Below, piece after piece: positions 34,320 through 46,328 of a stretch of 64,000 nucleotides of DNA; position 1 is the first letter of the stretch; each line of letters opens with the position of its first letter. Origin of the DNA: Liolophura sinensis (Eukaryota > Mollusca > Polyplacophora > Chitonida > Chitonidae); the NCBI RefSeq assembly GCF_032854445.1, contig NC_088302.1, positions 41,544,191-41,608,190 of the forward strand, given 5' to 3'. The notes below the pieces were generated by a model that searched no databases, was not told where the DNA came from, and saw only the letters and a list, made by a program, of their open reading frames with translations. Position numbers and translations under genes: made by a program.

Positions 34320-34480
34320 AGCATTTTTTTTTTTTAGGTTTTTGGGCGTTTGTTGTGTTAAACGTTGCTTTGGAAATTGGCCTTACGATTGTTGGCACGG
34401 AGCCTTCATTTTGTTGTCGGCTGGTATACGAAGGATACAACTGTAACACTGCAACTGTGAGGAAAAGCCACGATCATTCA
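34320..34480 (+). repeat. Piece of a dispersed repeat (copy 1 of 3)
   Basis: CTTTGGAAATTGGCCTTAC and TTGTCGGCTGGTATACGAA resemble 38770-38850 and 61250-61340. Confidence 0.5.
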
Positions 34481-35369
34481 TTCATTCGTGCATACATTGC
34501 AGTGAATACACAGAAGAAGGGCGACAACTCTGCTGCACATATCAGTCGACCGAGGTTAATGTCTGGTTGGATGACGTGTGGTAAATCAATGACCAATCAA
34601 CTCCTGTACAATACATGCATATAAAAAACGTAAAAATAAAAAGAAAAACTTTCTGACAACTGTAGTATACAAGATCGATAAGTTAAGCATATGTCTCCTG
34701 CTATTTCCATCGATTTCATCAATATGCAACTGCCAACTGTTTCTTTAAGCAGACCTTTTATCGTAGTAAGGTATATTTGTCAGCTGAGTTTATTAATTAC
34801 ATCAATTTATTATTATTACCGGCATGTTTTTGCAAAATAAATACCAGTTTTATGAACACAAATGGGATGTTTATTTATTTATTTATTTATTTGTATTTTA
34901 TTGCTTTGTGGATCAAGAAAACCAGAATGCCTGTAGTGAATAGTCTTCAGATCTCTATATGTTTTAGTAAATCACAGGTATATATTGAGTAATTGGTAAC
35001 AGCTCAGCTTCAGTGCTTTACAATGGATGCTAAAGTGGTTTCACTTACCTGGCGGAGCGTGTTACTTGGTTTACCCGAAACGTATGCATGTGCTTGTAAT
35101 GAAAACACCTTCAATGTACTGAAATGCAAGGTACAAAAGGCTGTAATGGCATGACTTCTGACATGGGCCTGGGCAATAAAATACAGACTAAACAGCAGGC
35201 TCACAACATGTAAGAAGTACCAACGTCAGCTGTATTCCTTTCGTACCTTTCAGCTGTATAATGGCGAGAGTAGATACTTCTGTTACAGCAGTGTACACTT
35301 TCTCCCGCTCTGCGCATACATTAGCTGAATTGAAATGGATCGAAAAATCACAAATCTACATCAAATTGA
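34481..35369. other. Spacer with TTTA microsatellite
   Basis: A (TTTA)n run lies at 34868-34892. No gene seen. Confidence 0.5.
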
Positions 35370-35607
35370 TTTAATTAATTATTTGATTCATGTTTTACCT
35401 CGTACTCAAGAATATTTCACTTATACGACAGCGGCCAGCATTATGAGGAGAGGAAATCGGGCAGAAGAAACCCACGACCATTCGCACACTGCTGTCAGAC
35501 CTTCCCACATACGGACGGAGAAGCCAGCATGAGCTGGGCTTGAACTAACAGCGACCGCACAGGCGAGAGACTTCTGGTTCATCGCGCCGCGATGGCGTGC
35601 TAACCCC
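35370..35607 (-). mobile_element. SINE-A, minus strand
   Basis: Reverse complement of the whole element, from the tail (TTAATTAATTATTTGATTCA) to the tRNA-like head (GCGCGATGAACCAGAAGTC-type region). It directly abuts the inverted repeat that starts at about 35610. Confidence 0.85.
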
Positions 35608-35609
35608 CA

Positions 35610-36444
35610 CAGAATTAAAATATTTGATTCACACACTCCTCCTATACACAGAGAGTTCAATAAGGCGACACTAAACCGTTATGTGGGCCGCAGTTTGGCG
35701 GTCCCAGACCAGTGAACGCACAACCTCGATTCCATCTCTTGCTCGACTTTCGCCTGCGGCTTTAAGTCAGTGAATGTGTCAGGCACCTGACATCGTAGGG
35801 TGGTCTCCTTCTTGTACTTCGACAATCCCCCACCCATAAGTCTGGCCGTCGTCGACAGTTCGTGTAAGTTGAGTACAATTGTACCTAGATGTATATTACC
35901 ACTTATTATTCTGCAACGGCCCATAACGCTATACAGTTAAAGTGTCAAAGTGGCTTTCGTAATTTGTAATAATCATTATCTGTATCATTAGCCAACTACA
36001 TTTGTTTTTCATTCGTTCAGAGTCCGAGATAAAATTATGATACAGAATAATAAACACAGGTCTACGTGTACGTATAGACACGTACGTAATAGATCAGGTT
36101 TACGCTGTACTTGACTCGTCCGGCAAGTAACTGTATTCACGATGCCGTGTTGAAAAATACCAAGAAGTGTTCAGCAGAGAATAATCTTAAGTCTTTTACA
36201 GCCTTTGTTGTATTTGAGACCAACCTGGCTTATGGGCCCCATTGTACTCACGTGGAAATGTGTGACCTTCGTTTACGAGTTGACTTGAACCGACGTTTTT
36301 TTTCTTCCTCGAATTAATCAAAGTCTTACAATTTAATTTATCAGTTAGTTACTGCTAAGCATCTTTAAATTTACATCCTACTGTCAATTTTGAATTCTCT
36401 GTAGAGTTACTTTAAATCGTAAATCTAAACCAGAATATTATATT
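35610..36444 (+). repeat. Large inverted repeat, left arm
   Basis: About 835 bases whose reverse complement is found at 37079-38095, for example CGACACTAAACCGTTATGTG against CACATAACGGTTTAGTGTCG. The arms have point differences and one length difference, so they are not an assembly mirror. Confidence 0.88.
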
Positions 36445-36724
36445 AAAACAGGCACAACTTCGCTGTTTGGTATATCATGGTACAATAGTATAACAGTATT
36501 AGTTTGACATCAGAGAAAGTCATTTTTCGCCTTATTATTTTGACAAAGAATGTATTCAGCGATTATGAGAGGTGAGCGTGTTGCCCGACTGGGATACGTT
36601 TTGATAACAAATTTTTAGGTGGCAAACGAATTCCCGTCAACAAATATTTAATATCATGTTTTTAGACTATCGGATGTTTTGTTATATAATCAAGACGACG
36701 TTGCTATTGTCCCCGGGGTGGGGT

Positions 36725-37024
36725 TTATCCGCACAACTTTATTCCGCTGAGTTTTTGTCCGAAGGTACCTTTGGTCCTGAATTCCTCCATTTTTGCTACA
36801 ATCACATTTTTGTCGTAACTACGAGAAAACATTCTCGTTATTTCGTCTTTTTCTCCCCCAAATTTTTTCAACATGATACTAATGGGCTTTCGAAGCAAAA
36901 CAATACTGAAATGATTCTGAAAGTCAAATTCACATGCGCCGATTTCATGATCATCGCACATGAAGGGGCACAACTCTAACCAACCAACTGGAAAATTTTT
37001 AAGAAATCTGATAAGCGCGGCCAT
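36725..37024 (-). other. 99-codon open frame in the inverted repeat loop
   Basis: The minus-strand frame starts at ATG 37024 and stops at 36725. It has mixed, protein-like composition with three cysteines near the start (LCPFMCDD and GACEFDF). The pattern of a hydrophobic helix, a cysteine pair, and later MFSRSYDKNVIVAK faintly recalls the extracellular ligand-binding fold of receptor guanylate cyclases. The resemblance is weak and I do not assign it. It could be an exon fragment carried by a mobile or duplicated segment, or chance. Confidence 0.2.
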
Positions 37025-37078
37025 TTTCTGTAAGCCGATCCGTATGCCAGAACTTATGGAAGGCGTTTAAGATTAAAA

Positions 37079-38095
37079 ATATAATATTCTGGTATAGATT
37101 TACGATTTAAAGTAATTCTACAGAGAATTCAAAATTGAGAGTATGTTTTAAATTTAAAGATGCTTTGCAATAACTAACTGATAAATTAAATTGTAAGACT
37201 ACTTTGAAAAAAAACGTCGGTTCAAGTCAACTGGGTAACGAAGGTCACACATTTCCGCGTGAGCACAACGGGGCCTAAAAAGCCCAAAACTTCAATCTTC
37301 TTTACAAAACAAGATAGATTAAATTGGATTTCACCCAACGGTCAAAACGATTTGAGGAATATATTTAAGAGTTTAATCTTCATTTTAATCTTCAAGTTTA
37401 GGCTGAAGCCCGAAATCGCTTTGTAAAACGAATCCAAGATATACCTAACAGCAAAGTTGTGCCACTCATAAGCCAGGTTGGTCTCAAATACAACAAAGGC
37501 GGTAAAAGACTTAAGATTATTCTCTGCTGAACACTTCTTGGTATTTTTCAACACGGCATCGTGAATACCGTTACTTGCCGGTCGAGTCAAGTACAGCGTA
37601 AACCTGATCTATTGTGTACGTATTTATACGTACACGTAGACCTGTGTTTGTTATTCTGTATCATAATTTTTTCTCGGACTTTGAACGAATGAAAAACAAA
37701 TGTAGTTGGCTAATGATACAGATAATGATTATTACAAATTACGAAAGCCACTTTGACACTTTAACTGTATAGCGTTATGGGCCGTTGCAGAACAATAAGT
37801 GGTAATATACATCTAGGTACAATTGTACTCAACTTACACGAACTGTCGACGACGGTCAGACGTATGGGTGGGGGAATGTCGAAGTACAAGGAGACCACCC
37901 TACTATGTCAAGTACCTGACAAATTCACTGACTTAAAGCCGCAGGCGAAAGTCTAGCAAGAGATGGAATCGAGTTTGTGCGTTCACTGGTCTGGGACCGC
38001 TAAACTGCGGCCCACATAACGGTTTAGTGTCGCCTTATTCAACTGCGTGTGTGGGGGAGAGGTGTGTGAATCAAATGTCTTAATTCTTGTAAATG
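37079..38095 (-). repeat. Large inverted repeat, right arm
   Basis: Mirror of 35610-36444, carrying about 191 extra bases at 37276-37466 that the left arm lacks. Both arms contain a short frame starting MTRPASN and ending VVFETNLAY (36111-36236 on plus; from 37590 on minus). Confidence 0.88.
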
Positions 38096-38198
38096 GCAGG
38101 TGGTGTTAATTATTCTCAGATACACGTGTTATTAGTACCCGTATGACGGGGTCGTGTAACAGAATAATACGTGTAAATGTTCATGGGATTTTATTTAT

Positions 38199-38255
38199 TT
38201 ATTTGAATACTGGAGAATTATCCACTCATACGATTGGGGTCAGTCACAAAATTTG
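38199..38255 (-). mobile_element. SINE-A fragment, minus strand, decayed
   Basis: TTTATTTATTTATTTGAATA followed by CCACTCATACGATTGGGGTC, an inverted and diverged 3' part. Confidence 0.45.
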
Positions 38256-38259
38256 CACG

Positions 38260-38900
38260 ATAGATACGTAAAAGCATATAGTTTTGGTATAGTTAAAACT
38301 TGATAGTGTGGGGAACATATCCTACCTAAAGGGGCTTCCGTGGGCGTGGGCGTTACGCCAGCGCAGCGCGATGGCCCCTATCCTCAGTGCGGTAGCTGCG
38401 AGTTCACGTTCAGCTCATGCTGGCTTCCTCTCCAACCGTACGTGGGAAGGTCTGCCAGCAATCTGCTGATAATGGTGAGTTTCCCCCTGGCTATGCCTGG
38501 TTTCCTCCCACCATAACGCTGGCCCCCGTCGTATAAGTGAAATGTTCTTAAATCCGGCGTGAATCACCAATTAAATAAATAAAATAAATATCTTGCCTAA
38601 AGTAATCATGGCGAAAGCTGTGCAGTTTATTGTTCACTCCAGTTTGGTTTGACGGAAGAAAATTCCTTGAGTCTTTCCAGTACCACTGAAAACTTGAGTG
38701 CTTCTCTTTTCATGATTCCGTCCTATTTTCTTACTTTATATACTTTCTTGATTCTTTGGTGGTTTGTGTTAGAGGTCATTTGGAAATAGGCCTTACTAGT
38801 ACTGACCTAGAACGTCCACCTTTGTTGGCGGCTGACATACGAATGACTGTTTCAACGCACAGATTTGTCGATGATGACGTTTTGTGGGCAAAGTGATAAC
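38260..38900 (+). repeat. Dispersed repeat containing a SINE-A (copy 2 of 3)
   Basis: AGCATATAGTT and GATAGTGTGGGGAACATATC before the SINE, and AAGCTGTGCAGTTTATTGTT after it, match 60787-61390 in the same order and strand. Confidence 0.7.
38331..38590 (+). mobile_element. SINE-A, diverged, within the dispersed repeat
   Basis: GGGGCTTCCGTGGGCG head and a GGCGTGAATCACCAATTAAAT tail type. The matching copy is at 60835. Confidence 0.8.
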
Positions 38901-39742
38901 CTATTACTTAGTCATTGCATAATAACATCGGTCATTTCAACTTGGACCCGTGTTGCTACTGGCTTAGAATTCCCAGAAGAGTAAATGAGCCTGATGGTGT
39001 TGAATGCAGTCTGGATTGATCGTGACCTTGTTTAATAGCAGGAGGTAGAGGCAGAAAACACCAAGCAGCCGAGCATCTGTCGTTAGACGACAGGGAGAGA
39101 AGTAAGTTAACAGCTCAGTGACAAGCCTCGGCAAATCAACTCTGAGTCCAAGCGATTCCAATTAACCCCAGGCAAAGAACAGAGGCTGAGCTGTGGGGAA
39201 CCTGTTGAATCCGTCACGCGTCAACGTGGGTTATGAATCACCCCATGAGTGGGTCCGGAAGGAGCTTTGGTTTAGTGGTAGGAGTGTAGGTGAGGAGGAG
39301 GAGGTCGTTACACCTCTGGCTTATTTTAAGAGGCATGGGTTAGAAATCTTTGATTATCTATGCAAAGGGTGGTATTATAAAAATGATCTTTTCATACATC
39401 TTTACATTAGTTTTCATAAGCTGTTTTCTGAGCTACAAAATACATATATACATGCTATATACATGTTATACAATGCAGCGGCGTAAAGCACCAATCAATT
39501 GAAAATAGTAAAATTTCACCAATGAAATAAGTAAACATAATGAAACGTGCTAGACAAAAACGGCTTTCTATGATTTGGCCAAAAAAAATTTTCTTTTAAT
39601 ATCCATAAAGAGCTTGGGATAGATCTGCTGTCACCTTTAACAAACAGAATCAAGTCAGAATAAAACCCGTTCATTTCCGTCCAGAAAGTCTGTTGAGATC
39701 AGAAACGCCTTGTCCATGTTTCAATTATTGATGTTATATGTC
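38901..39742. other. Spacer, nothing recognised
   Basis: The plus-strand frame 39193-39486 has no recognisable domain. Confidence 0.4.
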
Positions 39743-39790
39743 TTGAAAACACTTATACGACGGCGGCCAACATTATAATGGGAGGAAACC
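39743..39790 (-). mobile_element. SINE-A fragment, minus strand
   Basis: CACTTATACGACGGCGGCCA and CATTATAATGGGAGGAAACC, a short inverted piece that ends shortly before a G12 run at 39802. Confidence 0.7.
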
Positions 39791-40320
39791 AGTGAATATG
39801 CGGGGGGGGGGGGCAATGCAATTAACTGATGTAAATAGGATGACGATAGCAATTGCCACGGAAGGCTGGTGAGGGCATCTTGCTACGCGCCTCGCGACAC
39901 GCGTCACGAAGGCTGTGGAAATCACGCGCCATTGTTCCGTTCTCGTGCGCGCGTCCCGGCCCGCGAACCATGGAACGACATGGTGCCTATTCGGCTTCCA
40001 TGAAGCATCGATCCATTGGAGACAGCTTAATTTCAAATCTCGTAAATTATTTTTGAGGTCAATAATTTATGTCTTATACTCATTGAAAGGCTATTGTTCC
40101 TATAATATGCTAGGTTTTCAGACTGGGATTTCGTTTGCGATCTATTCGGTGTGAGTACAGACGTGACCAAACAGAGCGACGAAGACTTGTGGACAATTGA
40201 ACATGTTTGAAGATTATAGAAAGCTCACTAGTAAATATAACGTCGATTTATTGGATGACTGGGAAACTGCCGCAGCTCCGCAATTCCGTGACAAATCATC
40301 TGGTACCAATCCGCAGAAGA

Positions 40321-41330
40321 TCAACCGTTAATAGCAATCCACAAACGATCCACCACTGATATAATCCACAGATGATCGCCACTGATACCAATTCGCAGAT
40401 GATTGACGGTTGATACCAAAACACAAACGATCGACCACTGATACCAATCTACAGACGATCCACCAATGATACCAATCCACAGCGAGAGACCACTGATACA
40501 ATCCACAGATGATCGCCACTCATACCAATTCGCAGACGATCAACCGTTGATACCAATATACGGATAATCCACCCCTGATACCAATCTACAGACGATCCAC
40601 CAATGATACCAATCCACAGCGAGAGACCACTGATACAATCCACAGATGATCGCCACTCATACCAATTCGCAGACGATCAACCGTTGATACCAATACACAG
40701 ACGATCCACCACTGATACCAATACACAGACGATCCACCACTGATACCAATTCGCAGACGATCAACCCTTGATACCAATACACAGACGATCCACCACTGAT
40801 ACCAATACACAGACGATCCACCACTGATACCAATACACAGACGATCCACCACTGATACCAATTCGTAGACGATCAACCGTTGATACCAATCACTAAACGG
40901 TCGACCACAGATACCAGTCCACAGACGATCCACCACTGACACCAATCCACAGACGACAGACCACAGACGATCCACCACTGATACCAATTCGCAGACGATC
41001 GACCGCTAATACCAATCCACAGACGATCGACCACTGATACCAATCCAAAGACGATCGACCACTGATACCAAGCCACAGGCGACAGACCACTGACACCAAT
41101 CCTCAAACGACAGACCTTTGATACCATTCCACAGACGATCCACTACTAATACGATCCTTAGACAATCCACCTTTGAAACTAATCTACAGAAGACCGCCAC
41201 TGATACCAATCCACAGAAGATCCATCACTGATACCAATCCGTAGACGATCCATCACGGATACCTATCCAGAGACGATCCACCAATGATACCAATCTGATG
41301 ACGAAAGATCATTAGTACAAATCCGCAGAC
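40321..41330. repeat. 28-bp minisatellite, about 36 copies
   Basis: Unit GATACCAATCCACAGACGAT plus CCACCACT. Because 28 is not a multiple of three, long minus-strand frames rotate through three reading frames and are by-products. Confidence 0.93.
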
Positions 41331-42811
41331 GATTGACTACGTGTTCCTTCACCCACTCCCTTGTCCGTCACGTTATCTTCTGCTCCCTTGAATCCACTGA
41401 TATACCCGGAGTAAATTTGTTCGAAAATGAACATGTTCTCAAGCATGAAAACAAAACAAAATGTGTGTAGCTTAGAAACATGTGGAATGAGTAAAAATTC
41501 CGTCGTAATCGTTGTTTAACGTTATTTAGGGTCCACAGACGACAGACCAGACGTGCCTAAGGTAGTCTGAGGTAAGTACATTTGATTGTTCTTTATATTG
41601 TCTACCCATACCACGTTCCACAAGAACATCTACAAGAAAAACGATATTCTCAAAAGGAACACTACGAATACCCAATAATTTTGGAGTGCTTTATCGCGGA
41701 TCCGCCACAGTGTACAATCAAACATGATTCCGCCAAATTCCTCTTCAGTAGTGAATGAAAATGTAAACTTCTATTACATTGACGTTTTAATCCCGTATTT
41801 TAAAGATCTATCACTTATATGACGGCGATCGAATGTATACAAATACCACTGCCCATGGCTAGGTTTTTAGATTACTGTTCGAGTTACATCTTCAGCAAAA
41901 CTATTGGCGGCTGGATTCGAACACGCAACCTCCTTGTCCCAGGGCAGACTGACTTAGCCTAAATATAAATGTGTATATGATCGTGGTTAACCTGTATGTA
42001 AGTCAGTTACCTCACATTATGTTGTTTGGTTAATAAATTTAACCATTTGCGTATGTGATTTTTGAACACATCATAGAAAACGTTTCTGAGATGTTAAAAT
42101 GTGAAGCTATCCTTTATCCATTGACAGAATAAAATTGCAAAAATGTTTGTTCAAGATTTGTACGTAATACCCTTGACCCATGTTGCAGGCACCCGTCCGT
42201 CATGGCTACACCAAGATTGAATCATCTCATTAGTACGATTTTCCTACATGCTGACCTTTGCTTGTGTGTTCTTCGGCCATGTGGAAAATATGATGCATTC
42301 ACAGTCCTTCAGCCGTCCTGACAAGGTAGATACTTGTTACCTGAACACATTTTAATGCATGAAGGAAGAGTGGAATCACTAGAACGATTACACAAAACCT
42401 GTTGAATTGTTGATTGGATTAAATAAACTGTATGCCTGTGAATTCATTATCTGTTCATTATAGACACAACGGAAATGCCAAATGAACTAGTGTGCTAGAC
42501 AATGACACATGGACTCCGTAGGAGCTGTTGGTTGTGTGTCAGATGCTGATCAAAGGATAAGCCGCCAACAGGTAGGTCTGCTTTAATTAGCAGCATCTAA
42601 CACAACATGGTGGAATCTCCTGCTTCAGTCAACATTCGGTACATGTCTAAAGATAGCCTGACCACCAAATCCAAGGGGCTTACTAAGTCACGGTTTGCCA
42701 ATGTTCACGCGACATTTGCTCTTTCACACCTACTCCTTGTTTCTTACCTGGCATTTGTCTTTGGCGAAATGTTGATTGCGCGTGAAAATGTACCTTGTTA
42801 GTTACCCCTAA
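41331..42811. other. Spacer left of the family B pseudogene
   Basis: Near 41805 CACTTATATGACGGCGATCG and near 41915 GGATTCGAACACGCAACC look like parts of a decayed minus-strand tRNA-derived SINE. No gene seen. Confidence 0.4.
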
Positions 42812-42819
42812 TATAAATA
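42812..42819 (+). promoter_or_regulatory. TATA box of the family B pseudogene
   Basis: TATAAATA 79 bases before the likely ATG at 42891, the same spacing as in family A. Confidence 0.6.
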
Positions 42820-42890
42820 GGGATTTGGGGATTTCGTTAGTTCTTTACCGATTCGCGGCATCGACAGTAACTATGTACCAGTACAACACG

Positions 42891-43213
42891 ATGTCTCTTA
42901 GCATTGCTTGTGTCTTATTCTTGGTACACTCGACAGTGGCCGTGCTGCAGAAAGACGCCTATGTACCTGACGATTGGTCTGAAAATTTCAGATCCAGGCA
43001 GGTGCTTTCCAGTACGTCAAAGACCCTCAAGACTGCGGTTTCGGCTACATCTGTGATAGCAGCGGAAGGTCCTCGACGTGTATGACTGCACCAAATTCGA
43101 AGCCTTTTTCTCGATAACGTTTAAGATCTGCGCAGTAGAAGCCGTATTGAAGGCACACGGCGAGGAAACATGTGATTATGTGCCTCCGCCCAACAGTTTC
43201 CATGCCAAAAAAG
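42891..43213 (+). pseudogene. Family B chitin-binding protein, exon 1, two frameshifts
   Basis: A signal peptide (MSLSIACVLFLVHSTVA; an ATG at 42873 in the same frame is an alternative start) is followed by VPDDW, matching IPSDW in the intact genes. The frame then needs one shift near 43006, after which YVKDPQDCGFGYIC is read, and another near 43070 before VYDCTKF. The rest is open to a phase 1 donor (AAAG/GTAGGT at 43214). Both shifts fit single missing bases. This exon corresponds to the first, degenerate chitin-binding domain of 53687-54014. Promoter and splice sites look normal, so either the gene died recently or the assembly has small errors. Confidence 0.75.
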
Positions 43214-44547
43214 GTAGGTTTATTGGCGAAACGTGTTTTATAATGTTGTCCAGAGGCGAATGCGTCGAAAATTGGCTAATACTAGCAATCTGGACTAACA
43301 GAATACCTGTTCAAATTAAAGCTGGGAATTTCTACATTTCAAGTCATTATGAATGCCGTGATGTGCATGATAGCTTTTGCACGACGTTCACAGTTTTTAA
43401 ACTGCACTTTAGTAAGTGACATAAAAACTGAACTAAACTTGGATGGGGATTGGGAGGAGCATATCCGTTTGACAGCTGCCAATCTTATTTTGGTCATTTC
43501 CCATGCACATGCGTCGCAACGTGTGGTCATGTTTTCTTGTCCATGCATGCATTTTAACCAACAACAGTTCAAGTGAGATTTATCCAATTTTGTTGATAGG
43601 ATGGGAATTTTTTATGGAATTTTTGGTAGTTTCGTAGACAATAATTTACCAGTTTCCTGTCTCGCTATGTTCTGGAGGCATAAATGTCACCTATTTCCTT
43701 TGAAAATAACAAACGTTCGGCTCTCAATTTTGTCCGTCGTTCGTCTGCTCTAAACAATATTTTGTGAAACTTTTGTCAGACGCACACATTATAAAACATG
43801 TCATCAAAAAACAGTTACCTAACATTTTCAATAGGTCACGTGGTAGTGTAGGAATATATTTCACCTTCAGCGATAAAAGAGCTCGAAACTCCCGTATTCA
43901 GAGTCATCATCCTCACGTGTATTTCTCTACAAACATAAATTTGGTTGAAATATCGGTTTCACTGAGGTAAGATGTTCTTTTCTTTCCAAAACACTAAAGT
44001 GACTTTTGTCAGCTGCGTGTAGGACGTGCTGTCGTAGATCACAAGCTCAGTAAAAACAAAACACATGCTTTAGTCACCTCATAATGCATTCCTGCTCTAG
44101 TTTCACGTAGAGAGATTGGTCAGGCAGTGTGTTAGGTGCGCTAGCATCCTGAGAGGTCAGTCCAGTTTGTGTCAGCCTTATTCCTCCAGTGTAAGTTACG
44201 CATGCCTGAGCGCAGCGTATCAAACCAAGTAAACGAACAGCCAGACATTCTGGTTATAAAAATCCTTTGTCTTTTGACTGTCTTTGACCTAAAATTTCCT
44301 TCCACCATTAAGATCTCTATTTTGCCGGATTCTGGCGATCCTAATGGTGTTAGAAAGGTGATTTCATGTTTTTGGAAGGCAAAGATGACATTCTACTGCG
44401 AAAAAGTACAAGTGTCTGGACTAAAAGTAATATTTTATGACCTTTCCTTTGCCCCTTTGGCAAATACAGTAATTAGTCAATCAACCCATCAGTCAGTCAA
44501 GAAGTCCGTCCACACTGGCATTTGGTCCACTTTCTTTTCGTCGGTAG

Positions 44548-44768
44548 ACGACCCTCTGTGTAACGCCTACCCAAACAGCGCCCGTCCGTTCCCTGATAAC
44601 TGTGCCCAGTTCGTGCTGTTGCTGGGATAACGAATCCCTGGATTTGGTGGACTGTCAGCAAGGCACGGGGTTCGACCCGGAGAAACAGCGTTGTGAAAAC
44701 CTCACTCCGTCCACTGTAAACAGCCTGTGCGGTAACAGACCCGTCCCAGATGGCTGGGTGGGACCCGA
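44548..44768 (+). pseudogene. Family B chitin-binding protein, exon 2, one frameshift
   Basis: The acceptor GTCGGTAG before 44548 joins in phase 1 to exon 1 and gives DDPLC. The exon holds a canonical six-cysteine chitin-binding domain (spacings about 13-5-10-12-11), but one extra T near 44622 shifts the frame inside CAQFVL/CWDN. It corresponds to 55592-55840. It ends either at a TAA (44770-44772) or by splicing at CGA/GTAAGT at 44769. That donor would leave phase 2, unlike the phase 1 used elsewhere. No clear third exon is found downstream; a possible remnant is at about 46269. Confidence 0.72.
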
Positions 44769-44772
44769 GTAA

Positions 44773-46268
44773 GTTGAATACAGACGATTAACATGGCCTC
44801 AAACAATACTTTATAAAATTTATTTCAAACCAAAAGATAACATTTTTGTCTCATGCTTAGAAAGTTGTGTCTCGAAATATTCACTTTATTTCTTTTTTAG
44901 AGATTCTAATTAAAGTCAATGTTTTTATCCTACTTTGACGCTTTTTATCGCGCAGCAAAATGCTATAAAGAAAAAGCTTAAATAAAATTGTTTGGGGAAT
45001 GGTCTTGACCCGCGCTTACATCGTTAGGTTCACCTTGATGGCTTATATACTGTATTTTATTTGCAGACCTTGAACACTGATTGTGGGTGGGTAGAAGCGT
45101 GGGTGACATGAGCGGAAGGAGCGGTGTAATGCCAGCAGATGAAGTCGTGCATGTTATCATCGCCCATACATCACCCCTCTATTTAGATACTCTGAATTGT
45201 CCGAAAGAGGGTATGTCTACAACAGCATAAATTTAACTTTAGACTGGTTGGTGTGAATTGTTAAAACTGTCATTTGTTGTAGGTGTAAATGTGAGGTCTA
45301 TAGTTGAATGAGGAAAATGGCCGGAAGTTCCGGAATAAACTCCACACTAACATAAATCGTTTCTTGGGTTTCTTAATTCTTAGTTTACTTTGTTATATCC
45401 CGATTGCATGTATATTGCGACTATATTTCACGTGCAGATCTATTTCGAATCGTATCGAAGACACCTACATGCTAATTGTACTAAATTTACGGTTTTTGTC
45501 TTCATCTTTTACAACATTTCGCCTGGATGCGCATGCGGAATAATTGGAGGGACATGATGTGGATACTAACCAATCTTAGTACCTGTTATTCTATTTATAT
45601 ATGGCAAGACATTACACTCACGAATACATTTCGAATCAGTTCAAGGACGGGTGAATATTAACGGGGTTAAATATATGTGTCCTCTTTGTACTATACATTT
45701 TGCGACATTTGTACATTTACAAATTAAAAAACATTACAGTGTGATAGTTGGAAAATAGTAGTTGGTGAAATTCGATCTCTTTTTAATTTGCCTCAGCTAC
45801 CATTTAAATCTAACTGTCCATGTAAACGATACGACAACAGTAACGACTTACACAGCCCATAGCACGGAGTAAGGTGAAAAGAAATGCAGTGATGTTAATA
45901 GCATTGGTCTAGTATTACCAAATTCTGTGTATGTGACATTCAATAAACAATCACGTTTAATAAACAATCACATTTAATAAACAATCACATTTAATAAATA
46001 AAACCATGAAAACATACGAAGGCATATAGAATCAATTCAAGTACACATGAATGTACTGACTAAGCACATGTGTTCTGTTTGTGTTTTTCACGACCTTTTG
46101 CACATACATTCTGAATCAGTTCAAGGACAGGTAAATTCTGACTTTGAATCACTGCATTTGCTTAGGACGATAATAGTTACTGCGTGATGTTAACCGGCCC
46201 TAACCAGATCTGAAGCCATTGACACCCGCACGGAAAGTGGTGAACAAACTCAGTAAATGCGGGGTTCT
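44773..46268. other. Spacer with small tandem repeat
   Basis: An 18-base repeat AATAAACAATCACATTT occurs 3-4 times at 45940-45998. No gene seen. Confidence 0.55.
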
Positions 46269-46328
46269 GCCGGCTCTCTGACTTGCGGGATTACACCCAC
46301 TCGCCCACATTCTACATCTGCTTGCCAG
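46258..46328 (+). pseudogene. Possible remnant of a chitin-binding exon
   Basis: One frame reads FCRLSDLRDY then THSPTFYICL before a stop. This is close to the first half of a chitin-binding domain (C, then HP-x-x-C-x-x-FYxC), with the second cysteine missing. It could be the decayed third exon of the gene at 42891. The match is short and may be chance. Confidence 0.22.

Noticed and set aside
34355-34624. 89-codon frame with several cysteines
   Set aside because: It lies over the dispersed repeat shared with 38770 and 61250, where the frame is not kept. The cysteine spacing does not fit a chitin-binding domain.
40321-41209. Several long minus-strand frames with WYQWWIVC-type repeats
   Set aside because: They overlap each other in three frames across a 28-base tandem repeat, so they are repeat by-products.
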